From assembly GCF_019048525.1 (NCBI RefSeq), contig NZ_CP077376.1, positions 1 through 6,838 of the forward strand: a stretch of 6,838 nt of DNA. The letters run 5' to 3'. Position 1 is the stretch's first letter; the number at the start of each line of letters is the position of its first letter. Source of the DNA: Acinetobacter lwoffii. Lineage in GTDB: Bacteria > Pseudomonadota > Gammaproteobacteria > Pseudomonadales > Moraxellaceae. The position numbers and the translations under genes are program-made. Under the pieces are notes generated by a model. It made no database searches. It was not told the DNA's origin and was given only the letters and a program-made list of their open reading frames with translations. Below, in pieces: positions 1 through 5,151 of the stretch.

Positions 1-90
1 GAAATCGACCCAAATGATATGAAATGGGAAATTTGGAAGGATTTAGGACAAGCTGTCCTAAATCATAATAAGAAAAAAAATAGAGTCTAG
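1..90 (+). CDS. C-terminal end of an unrecognised protein (5' partial)
   Basis: The plus-strand frame starting at base 1 is open and ends with TAG at 88-90. It encodes 29 residues beginning EIDPNDMKWEIW and ending NHNKKKNRV. The piece is charged, has two Trp residues and a basic Lys/Arg/Asn-rich tail, and shows no domain I recognise. The stop lies directly against the stop of the minus-strand exporter gene (91-93), so the two genes converge with no bases between them and no hairpin terminator. The open frame, plausible composition and clean abutment suggest a real gene end, but most of the gene lies outside the window, so no function is proposed. Confidence 0.5.
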   Translation, partial: EIDPNDMKWEIWKDLGQAVLNHNKKKNRV

Positions 91-699
91 TTACCTTATT
101 ATCAGGAACATAGCTATACTAGCCATACATATAGCGCTTATACGATTAAGATAAAGTAGATTAGTTTTATCCTTAAAAAAATATAATAATTTAACTCCCA
201 ATAATCCATATATTGTCATACAAATTATATCTATCATCGAAGAAGCGATACCTAGAACTATATATTGATAAGATATATTTAAATTAGGATCAATAAATTG
301 GGGTAAAAATGCAATAAAAAATACAAGTACTTTAGGATTAGAAATTGCTGTTAAGAAACCTTTTATAGGTAATCTATATATATTATGAGTATCATCTTTA
401 TGTTCAGAAATACTGTTTTCTGATTTCCATATCATATACGCGATAAAAATTAAGTAGAAAAATCCTAGAGTTTTTATTACCTCAAAAATTATAGGAAAAT
501 CATCAATTATTTGTTTTAGTCCAAAACCAATAGCACAAATAATCAGAAAATCAGCTATCGCTGCTCCAATACTAGCTAGAAAAACAGCTTTTATAGAATT
601 ATTAAGACCTAGATTTAAGGCCAATAAAGATGTAGGGCCAGGTAAAATGGCCCCTATAAAGCAAAAAAAACTATACAAAATAATTGTATAAAGTTCCAT
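91..699 (-). CDS. LysE/RhtB-family amino-acid (or small metabolite) exporter
   Basis: This 202-residue, very hydrophobic protein has the length and layout of the LysE/RhtB family. These are inner-membrane exporters of amino acids or related metabolites driven by the membrane ion gradient. The family's PGP motif is at residues 20-22 in the first membrane segment. A second family signature, an NPK followed by FFIAFLPQF, lies at about residues 121-135. Hydrophobic stretches at roughly 5-30, 40-62, 72-91, 113-134, 145-168 and 183-201 fit six helices. The hydrophilic loop at 92-112 is the usual mid-protein loop. The substrate cannot be read from sequence. The ATG lies one base after the stop of the truncated gene at 701-979, so both were probably one transcript and translation may be coupled. 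The ribosome site (AGTAGAAAA) is weak. The gene is clearly more AT-rich than the mobilisation operon, suggesting a separate origin. Confidence 0.88.
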   Translation of the reverse strand: MELYTIILYSFFCFIGAILPGPTSLLALNLGLNNSIKAVFLASIGAAIADFLIICAIGFGLKQIIDDFPIIFEVIKTLGFFYLIFIAYMIWKSENSISEHKDDTHNIYRLPIKGFLTAISNPKVLVFFIAFLPQFIDPNLNISYQYIVLGIASSMIDIICMTIYGLLGVKLLYFFKDKTNLLYLNRISAICMASIAMFLIIR

Positions 700-700
700 A

Positions 701-979
701 TTATTTTCTACTGTGTAGATGTTTTAGGTATTCATAAGTACTTGGTAAACTTTCCAAGAGATTATCCTCACGTTTCTTTAACTCTTGCATATATTCTCGA
801 GCTTTATCATATTTATTATCATAAAGTATTTTTGGATATACTGAGTTTGGATAGGATTTAAACCCTGTAAACATGCAGTAGTAATTGCTATTTGTCCAGA
901 AATTAGAAAACTCTATATCAAAGTCTCCATAATAATCTTCTTCATTTGTAGTAATTGGAGGAAAATAAAGTAAAACTTT
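701..979 (-). pseudogene. N-terminally truncated gene of unknown function
   Basis: The minus-strand frame is open from 979 down to TAA at 701-703 and encodes about 92 residues, beginning KVLLYFPPITTNEEDYYGDF and ending YEYLKHLHSRK. An in-frame TGA (980-982) sits immediately upstream. There is no ATG, GTG or TTG near the 5' end; the first Met codon is at 872-874. The residue make-up looks like a real soluble protein: many Tyr, Asp, Asn and Phe, and a helical Lys/Glu-rich C-terminus. It ends one base before the exporter start, as expected of an operon partner. The frame is lost exactly where the repeat-rich non-coding region begins, so the 5' part was probably removed by an insertion or deletion at about 980. 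I do not recognise the family. Confidence 0.5.
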
Positions 980-992
980 TCACAAGAAAAGT
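975..992. repeat. 7-bp perfect stem-loop at the boundary of the truncated gene
   Basis: ACTTTTC (975-981) and GAAAAGT (986-992) are perfect inverted repeats around a 4-base loop, set in A-rich sequence. The hairpin lies exactly where the reading frame of the truncated gene ends and the structured non-coding region begins. It could be a scar of the joint. A terminator role is less likely because neither side carries a clean long T tract. Confidence 0.4.
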
Positions 993-1142
993 AAAATAAA
1001 AAAAATAGCCTAAGCAGAAAATAGGGTGCAATGCTCCAACCCTGCTACAAATACAATAAAAGCAAATGCACTCAACTTCTCAACATGCTCCCCAAAGCGT
1101 CGCACTTCGTGCTTTGGCTTTGGTGAACGGTTGAGAGAGTTT

Positions 1143-1202
1143 CGGCAATACTCACCCTAAGGGACGACTTTTAAAAAAAGTCATTTCCCTTAAGTATTGC
1201 CG
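1143..1202. repeat. 60-base three-segment stem-loop
   Basis: Three consecutive pairings nest perfectly: CGGCAATACT (1143-1152) with AGTATTGCCG (1193-1202), TAAGGGA (1158-1164) with TCCCTTA (1186-1192), and GACTTTT (1166-1172) with AAAAGTC (1176-1182). The apical loop is three A residues (1173-1175). That is 24 base pairs interrupted by one 5-base bulge (1153-1157) and a small 1-by-3 internal loop. This is the strongest single hairpin of the non-coding stretch. It carries no T tract, so it is not a normal terminator. Confidence 0.85.
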
Positions 1203-1564
1203 ATTTACCTGTATATATTTGGCTTCGGAGCCACGTATATCGGTCGTATCCGCACATAGCTTTGCTGACTATGCAGACAAGGACTCAAAGTCTTGCACTT
1301 CGCTCCACGCGCTCCCTGTCGTTACATTGCCTGTATCTCTGCGAGGGTTTCCCCAACGTACAACTTAACAAGTCCTATGTAACTACTCCCAACGCTCCGC
1401 CTGTGTGAAGTTCCCCTGTAAGCGGTTTAGCCTTTCGACTATAGCTACAATACGCCAGTGACACTTATTCCTACCACACGTACTGCATGCCGACCGTAAA
1501 ACGGACACGCAGAAGCGGGCAAAGCTCGATCTAGGATACTTATTTGACGATTTAAAACACGAAT

Positions 1565-1681
1565 TAACGAAGACTTATCATTTTGAGGCTTGATATAAAC
1601 ACTGTTTATTGTGAAAATAGAGTTCAGGTACAAGCCTTAGTGTGAAATCAGTGCGAGGTGGTACTCCGCTGATCTTCGTTA
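1565..1681. repeat. Nested inverted repeats forming a three-way junction
   Basis: An outer 9-bp pair, TAACGAAGA (1565-1573) with TCTTCGTTA (1673-1681), encloses two separate stems. One is AGGCTTG (1586-1592) with CAAGCCT (1631-1637). The other is ATCAG (1647-1651) with CTGAT (1669-1673), continued by GAG (1655-1657) with CTC (1664-1666). This is a branched RNA-like architecture. A further stem follows, TTGATG (1683-1688) with CATCAA (1695-1700), extendable by GTTA with TAAC, which would compete with the outer helix. The arrangement supports a folded RNA but does not identify it. Confidence 0.7.
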
Positions 1682-1728
1682 CTTGATGTTGAAGCATCAA
1701 ATAACTGCGTACCGCTGAATATAAAGCG

Positions 1729-1770
1729 AAAGCCCGTCGAGTTTCAATACTCGATGGGCTTTTTCTTTGT
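1729..1770 (+). terminator. Strong intrinsic terminator, T tract on plus strand
   Basis: AAAGCCCGTCGAGT (1729-1742) pairs with ACTCGATGGGCTTT (1749-1762), with one G-T pair and a 6-base loop. A T-rich run, TTTTCTTTG, continues from 1761. This is a textbook intrinsic terminator for transcription coming from the left, that is, for the candidate RNA. Read from the other strand, the hairpin is followed by only three T residues. It may still act weakly as the end of the minus-strand gene at 1787. Confidence 0.85.
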
Positions 1771-1786
1771 ATTTTTAAATTAAAAT

Positions 1787-2520
1787 TTACTTTTCTTTGT
1801 TTAAAGCAAACTTTCGCTTCTTAATCACTGTAATCGGCTTTTCTTGTGGAGCCATATTTTTCTGAATGGCCACCTGCTTCATTTCTACTGGTACAGCACT
1901 ATTTTCAGTAGACTTTGGACTAGATTCTTTAGGCTTCGAGTCTGTTGATTTTTGCAGAGTTGCTTCTTTATTTTTAATTTTTATATAAATTTCATGTACG
2001 ACCGCATTATGTTCTTTAATCTCCCTATTTTTGCTCGTTATTTTTTTATATTGTTCTTTAAAGGGCTTTATAAAATTCTTGATAGTTGATAGCAGTAGAG
2101 CTTCATCGGGGTGTATATCAGCCAGTGTTTTTGGTGCTTCCATTTGCACAAAATCAATGAAATTCAGGGGGAATTTTTCAACAATTTCAGGCGTTGCAAA
2201 ACTAATAAAATCATATCCATGGTAAGAAATTACAGCATATTTCGTATCCTGCTTAATCGGATGTTTGATATATCCCCTTATGGTCGCTTCTCCCTGATCC
2301 AGTAGCTTCTTTATATAGAAATCTTTGATTTGATTCTCTGAAAATGCACTTTTCCTATAAAAATTAATTTTTTTATTAATTTCTTCTCGTTCTTCTATTT
2401 CATCAATATTTTCTAACTTATTACTAAATTCAATAAATTGAGCATGATTATGTTGAGCAAGTTCAGAAGTCCAAATTAAGAGTTGTGCAAGATTATCAGA
2501 CAGAGGTGGTCCCACTTGTT
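1787..2520 (-). pseudogene. 3' part of an IS-split gene of unknown function
   Basis: About 244 codons of open minus-strand frame run from the left end of the insertion sequence to a TAA at 1787-1789. The only start-like codons at the top are a TTG inside the IS terminus and a GTG at 2513-2515, neither with a ribosome site. The protein therefore probably began elsewhere, with the fragment at 3765-3881. The product (QVGPPLSDNLAQLLIWTSEL onward) is soluble and has no membrane segment. Residues about 40-90 are charged and probably coiled. A more globular middle part contains YAVISYHGYDFISF. The last 60 residues are a low-complexity Lys/Ser/Pro/Glu linker ending in a basic tail (KKRKFALNKEK) that might bind nucleic acid. 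I do not recognise the family. Confidence 0.55.
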
Positions 2521-2559
2521 TGAACAACTAAAAGCTTATTTATAAGTGATATTCTGCTC
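2521..2559. repeat. Left terminal inverted repeat of the IS (anomalous)
   Basis: TGAACAAC (2521-2528), then 12 unmatched bases (2529-2540), then the 19-base block 2541-2559. At the right end the same two blocks are separated by only 3 bases, so this end is 9 bases longer. That is an unusual defect for a transposase-binding end. Confidence 0.75.
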
Positions 2560-2562
2560 TAG

Positions 2563-3441
2563 TTAAGCTACCTTATTTTGTTGTGGTAGCTGGTCATAGT
2601 AAAACTCATCTGGAGTCATTTTGTCCAGACTCGAATGAGGTCGTTTCAAATTATAAAATTCAAAATATGCGTTTAATTGCTTCTTCGCATCCAAAACATT
2701 GCTGTAGGCTTTGAGATAAACCTCCTCATATTTAACGCTCCGCCATAATCGTTCAATCATCACATTATCGACCCAACGACCTTTACCGTCCATGCTGATT
2801 TGGATGTCATTTGATTTTAACACTTCAATAAACGCATCACTGGTAAATTGACTGCCTTGGTCTGTATTAAAGATTTCAGGTCGACCATATTTTTCAATAG
2901 CTTCATTTAATGTTTCTATACAAAATGCAACCTCCATACTAATCGATACGCTATGGGCAAGCACCTTACGGCTGTACCAATCAATCACAGCACATAAGTA
3001 GACAAAGCCTTTTGCCATAGGGATATATGTTATATCCGTTGCCCACACTTGATTACTCCGTTGAATATTCAATCCTTTGAGCAGATATGGATATTTACGG
3101 TGAGCTTGATTGGCCTGACTTAGATTTGGTTTACGATATAACGCATTAATGCCCATTTTTTTCATTAAAGTACGTGTATGACGTCGTCCTATATGATGTC
3201 CTTGACGGTTCAATAAATCACGCATCATACGGCTACCTGCAAAAGGGTATTGCATATGTAATTCATCAATACAGCGCATCAGCTTCAGATCTGATGCACT
3301 CACAGGTTTTGGGCGATAGTAATAACAACCACGGGAGACTTTCAGTAGCTTAGCTTGCTTAGATACTGAAATCTGAAGTGAGTCGTCGATTAACTTTTGT
3401 GGTTGAAGCGGCCCAGTTTCTTCAACACACCTTCTAAAAAA
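2563..3441 (-). CDS. IS3-family transposase, OrfB (DDE integrase) frame
   Basis: This is the catalytic half of the transposase. Counting from the GTG at 3303, the acidic triad is Asp90 (in WATDITY), Asp148 (in FNTDQGSQF) and Glu184 (in MIERLWRSVKYEEVY). The last two are 35 residues apart, the DD(35)E spacing of the IS3 and retroviral integrase fold. An HTH_21-like region (MRCIDELHMQYPFAGSRMMRDL) precedes the core, and the end (YNLKRPHSSLDKMTPDEFYY) is typical. The frame is open upstream of 3303 back to a TGA at 3442-3444 and contains family-typical sequence (PQKLIDDSLQISVSKQAKLL) without a good start. It is therefore most likely made as an OrfAB fusion of about 377 residues by -1 frameshifting at 3435-3441. 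The stop is at 2563-2565. The gene looks intact. Confidence 0.93.
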   Translation of the reverse strand, partial: FFRRCVEETGPLQPQKLIDDSLQISVSKQAKLLKVSRGCYYYRPKPVSASDLKLMRCIDELHMQYPFAGSRMMRDLLNRQGHHIGRRHTRTLMKKMGINALYRKPNLSQANQAHRKYPYLLKGLNIQRSNQVWATDITYIPMAKGFVYLCAVIDWYSRKVLAHSVSISMEVAFCIETLNEAIEKYGRPEIFNTDQGSQFTSDAFIEVLKSNDIQISMDGKGRWVDNVMIERLWRSVKYEEVYLKAYSNVLDAKKQLNAYFEFYNLKRPHSSLDKMTPDEFYYDQLPQQNKVA

Positions 3442-3695
3442 TCAATTTCTAATGCCTGCTCACCGATTTTTGCATGTAGTTTTTTTAGATCAATGGGTGG
3501 TTCTGCTGGAGCTTTTGATTGATCGAAGGCTTGCGAGGAAGCCGAAATCAATTGATTTTTCCAGTCAATAATTTGGTTTTGATGAACATCAAATTCAGCA
3601 CTCAATTCAGCAAGTGTTTTTTCTGCTTTAATCGCAGCAAGTGCTACCTTAGCTTTAAAGTCATTTGAATGATTTCTTCTTGGTCTACGTGTCAT
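3390..3695 (-). CDS. IS3-family transposase OrfA (DNA-binding, HTH)
   Basis: OrfA is a 101-residue protein with the N-terminal helix-turn-helix of IS3-family OrfA (KAKVALAAIKAEKTLAELSA, then FDVHQNQIIDWKNQL). A leucine-rich C-terminal coiled part (DLKKLHAKIGEQALEIDFLEGVLKKLG) should allow multimer formation. On its own OrfA binds the terminal repeats and represses transposition; as the OrfAB fusion it forms the active transposase. The start chosen is the ATG at 3693-3695 because GGAG lies six bases upstream of it. An in-frame ATG at 3705-3707 has no such site. OrfA ends at TAA 3390-3392, overlapping the OrfB frame by about 50 bases. Confidence 0.92.
   Translation of the reverse strand: MTRRPRRNHSNDFKAKVALAAIKAEKTLAELSAEFDVHQNQIIDWKNQLISASSQAFDQSKAPAEPPIDLKKLHAKIGEQALEIDFLEGVLKKLGRFNHKS
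3435..3441 (-). promoter_or_regulatory. -1 programmed frameshift site (T TTT TTA)
   Basis: On the minus strand the OrfA codons read GAT TTT TTA, giving the X XXY YYZ heptamer T TTT TTA. A -1 slip here continues directly into the OrfB frame (AGA AGG TGT GTT GAA). The -1 frame has a TGA (3442-3444) immediately before the heptamer and none after it until the OrfB stop, which strongly supports slipping at this point. Confidence 0.85.
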
Positions 3696-3734
3696 AAAAT
3701 ACTCCATATATTGATGTTTATAACATCATTTGGG

Positions 3735-3764
3735 GAGCAAAATATCACTTATAGGTGTTGTTCA
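3735..3764. repeat. Right terminal inverted repeat of the IS
   Basis: Read on the minus strand, the end is TGAACAAC, then ACC, then a 19-base block matching 2541-2559 with one mismatch. This compact form is probably the ancestral layout of the end. Confidence 0.8.
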
Positions 3765-3881
3765 AATTTCCTGATCCACCTCTGACTTAATAATCTCAAT
3801 ATCATTTAAATCAAGCTTCTTCATTAGTGTAAGCTCTTCCTGCTTGAACTCTTTTCTTTCTAAACTTGACCGCTTCAACAT
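3765..3881 (-). pseudogene. 5' part of the IS-split unknown gene
   Basis: An ATG at 3879-3881 is preceded by a good ribosome site (AAGGAAG, 5 bases upstream). It opens a frame of 39 residues, MLKRSSLERKEFKQEELTLM followed by KKLDLNDIEIIKSEVDQEI. The frame runs straight into the IS and stops at a TGA (3762-3764) formed by the IS terminus. The peptide is highly charged and helical, matching the charged, coiled start of the 3' part at 1787-2520. The same strand, clean meeting with both IS ends and lack of a ribosome site on the 3' part suggest one gene was split. Joining the two ends directly is not in frame, so bases may have been lost or changed at a junction. The gene may have followed the toxin-antitoxin operon in one transcript. 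Confidence 0.55.
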
Positions 3882-3939
3882 AACAACTTCCTTAACTTTT
3901 ACTAACTTCAAAACATTAAAAACAATTCTGAATGGTCAC

Positions 3940-4221
3940 TTAACCAAAAATTTCTGAATGGCTATCTAACTGGTGTAATTCTAAAACATCATCCCCTACG
4001 AGCCTATAAATCAAGACTAAATCAGGTTTAACGTGGCAATCTCGACAATTTTTAAACTCAGCACCACCTTTTAATGGATGATCTAGATATTTTTCAGGTA
4101 ATGGACTATTAGCAACTAAACAGTCCAGTACCTCGGCCCATTCAGCCGTAACCAAATCTAAATAACGTCTTTTAATGTCTCTTTTAAATGAACTGGTTAC
4201 GATTATTTTTCGTTTAGCCAT
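3940..4221 (-). CDS. yafQ: YafQ/RelE-superfamily mRNA interferase toxin
   Basis: This 93-residue protein matches the YafQ toxin family, which binds the ribosome and cuts mRNA in the A site. The family core is present: YLDHPLKG (His48), FKNCRDCHVKPDLVLIYR (His63, Asp67) and SHSEIFG at the end (His88, Phe92). E. coli YafQ uses His50, His63, Asp67, Arg83 and His87 with Trp68 and Phe91 nearby. Here Leu68 replaces Trp68 and Gln84 occupies the Arg83 position, so activity may be altered. The start overlaps the antitoxin stop by 8 bases, the usual translational coupling. Just after the stop a similar tail, SDHSELF, is encoded in another frame, as if an older toxin end lay downstream. Family assignment is firm; activity is uncertain. 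Confidence 0.9.
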   Translation of the reverse strand: MAKRKIIVTSSFKRDIKRRYLDLVTAEWAEVLDCLVANSPLPEKYLDHPLKGGAEFKNCRDCHVKPDLVLIYRLVGDDVLELHQLDSHSEIFG

Positions 4222-4507
4222 TAGCTTCTTCCGACATTGCTTGGATGGCTTCTTCTACTGTTTCATACTCGGTGTACTCCCCATTTTCAATTTCTTTAAG
4301 AGATTGAAGCAACTTTGCTGCTGCTTTAGGGGTTAAAGCTGTTTCCCTTGCATAATCAAAAGACAATGGAATCGTTTTCGTTTTAACAATTTGATTTAAG
4401 AACAGTTTAAATGCCTGTGGCATGGTTAAACCGTAGTCCTCCAAAATAGGAGTAACTTTTTCTTTCAGTTCTGCCTCTAAACGCATATTGAAATTGACTG
4501 CGGACAT
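4214..4507 (-). CDS. dinJ: RelB/DinJ-family antitoxin
   Basis: The 97-residue product has the N-terminal ribbon-helix-helix of RelB/DinJ antitoxins: strand SAVNFNMRLEAELK, helix KEKVTPILEDYGL and helix TMPQAFKLFLNQI. The acidic C-terminal half (about residues 60-97) would wrap and neutralise the toxin. As a dimer it should also repress its own promoter. The ATG at 4505-4507 was chosen because GGAGGG lies seven bases upstream. An in-frame TTG at 4520-4522 overlaps that ribosome site and is not credible. The gene precedes and overlaps the toxin, the standard order. It is independent of the mobilisation operon, whose last gene ends 143 bases upstream. Confidence 0.92.
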   Translation of the reverse strand: MSAVNFNMRLEAELKEKVTPILEDYGLTMPQAFKLFLNQIVKTKTIPLSFDYARETALTPKAAAKLLQSLKEIENGEYTEYETVEEAIQAMSEEANG

Positions 4508-4534
4508 GGTTAATCCCTCCAAGGAACCAATAAT

Positions 4535-4563
4535 GTAAAGATAATATAAGGCATTGTCTTTAC
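4535..4563. promoter_or_regulatory. Possible antitoxin operator (inverted repeat)
   Basis: GTAAAGA (4535-4541) and TCTTTAC (4557-4563) form a perfect 7-bp inverted repeat with a 15-base gap, 28 bases upstream of the antitoxin ATG. On the minus strand, AAGACA and TACATT at 17-base spacing overlap it and could be a weak -35/-10 pair. Its place fits the autoregulation known for RelB-type antitoxins. This is a position-based inference. Confidence 0.35.
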
Positions 4564-4650
4564 TTTTTCATTACTTTTGATGTAAAAATATGAGTATTAA
4601 AACTCTAATTATTGGCATAACAGACTTTCAAATTTTGTTTTCGAATTTTT

Positions 4651-5151
4651 CTATATAGGGTCGATCACACATAAATCATGATTTTTTCCATAATTGCACT
4701 GTTCTTTCATCACACGCACACATGGTTTAGATTCTTCTCCAACAGTACAACTTCGAATCTCAAGCTGAATACCATCCTCTCTTAAACTTTCAATCTTAGA
4801 AATATTCTCTAGCGGTTTGATATAAACAGCAAATAACCAAATGATGCCAAGCATAAGAATGGCAAAAATCCCCAAAACTATTGTGATGATTTTCCATGAG
4901 AATTGATCACTGGCTGAATCAATCGAATTTTTTAAGCGTCCAAGTGCTTTAGCGGTCTTAACAAGCTCCGCTGTACCCTCCTGTAAACCCGTATTTAGCG
5001 ATTTTGATACGGTATGATGGGTTTGCCCTGCGATAACCTTCTGAATGCGTTCTTCGGTGATTTGAAGCTCTTTAACGGCCTGATTGACTAAGTTTTGCTG
5101 TTGTTCTGCAACTGCCATCAGTGCATATAGCTTTTTTTCATCAGGTGTCAT
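4651..5151 (-). CDS. Membrane-anchored mobilisation accessory protein (MobB-like)
   Basis: This 166-residue protein starts 4 bases inside the end of mobA (ATGA overlap), so it is translationally coupled to the relaxase. Residues 1-85 are hydrophilic and helical (LYALMAVAEQQQNLVNQAVK), likely coiled and cytoplasmic. One membrane helix spans about 87-111 (WKIITIVLGIFAILMLGIIW). The last 55 residues follow the helix and contain four cysteines (135, 144, 152, 161). With an N-in topology these would be periplasmic and could form two disulphides. By position it resembles the accessory proteins of MobA/MobL plasmids, such as RSF1010 MobB, which has a membrane segment and helps relaxosome transfer. 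Function by homology is only moderately supported. No clear terminator follows. Confidence 0.65.
   Translation of the reverse strand: MTPDEKKLYALMAVAEQQQNLVNQAVKELQITEERIQKVIAGQTHHTVSKSLNTGLQEGTAELVKTAKALGRLKNSIDSASDQFSWKIITIVLGIFAILMLGIIWLFAVYIKPLENISKIESLREDGIQLEIRSCTVGEESKPCVRVMKEQCNYGKNHDLCVIDPI

Larger units (their letters stand above)
1013..1768 (+). ncRNA. Candidate large structured RNA (about 750 nt), strand inferred
   Basis: No convincing gene lies in this 800-base stretch, but it is dense in inverted repeats. Helices visible by eye include AGGGT 1023-1027 with 1039-1043, 1078-1084 with 1130-1136 enclosing 1092-1098 with 1111-1117, a three-part stem from 1143 to 1202, GGCT 1221-1224 with 1229-1232, and CATAG 1255-1259 with 1269-1273. 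Further ones are CAAG-ACT 1278-1285 with 1289-1295, GTTACAT 1321-1327 with 1377-1383, CCGT 1494-1497 with 1501-1504, and a branched domain 1565-1681. The stretch looks richer in GC than the AT-rich DNA on its left. It ends in an intrinsic terminator with its T tract on the plus strand, which is why plus is favoured. No start point or promoter is certain. I saw no tmRNA, RNase P, 6S or group II intron domain V signature. Alternatives are a plasmid control or origin region, or decayed coding DNA. Confidence 0.4.
2521..3764 (-). mobile_element. IS3-family insertion sequence, about 1.24 kb
   Basis: The element is bounded by TGAACAAC (2521-2528) and GTTGTTCA (3757-3764), the TG...CA ends usual in the IS3 family. 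Inside the ends lies a second matched block, TATAAGTGATATTCTGCTC (2541-2559), against the complement of 3735-3753 with one mismatch. The spacing differs: 12 bases separate the two blocks on the left but only 3 on the right. It encodes an OrfA with a helix-turn-helix and an OrfB with DD(35)E, joined by a -1 slippery heptamer, all on the minus strand. The short direct target repeats expected of IS3 elements are not seen (GTT on the left, AAT on the right). The insertion splits an unknown gene. Size and host style resemble Acinetobacter IS3 elements such as IS1236, from memory only. Confidence 0.88.

Noticed and set aside
1445..1633. 62-codon minus-strand ORF inside the structured region
   Set aside because: It starts with TTG, has no good ribosome site, shows no recognisable protein features and overlaps inverted repeats. 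It is likely chance.
980..1786. Group II intron, tmRNA, RNase P or 6S RNA
   Set aside because: No domain V hairpin, tmRNA ends, or conserved RNase P or 6S motifs were found by eye.
2031..2305. Two 64-codon plus-strand ORFs
   Set aside because: They are antisense shadows of the 3' part of the split gene, overlap each other and have no ribosome sites of note.
4508..4650. Possible XerC/XerD (pdif) recombination site around the toxin-antitoxin module
   Set aside because: Acinetobacter TA modules are often flanked by pdif sites, but no 11-6-11 match to the consensus half-sites could be read here or elsewhere in the window.
4620..4660. Terminator after the mob operon
   Set aside because: AT-rich inverted fragments exist (AAATTT-type), but no GC-containing stem followed by a T tract on the minus strand.
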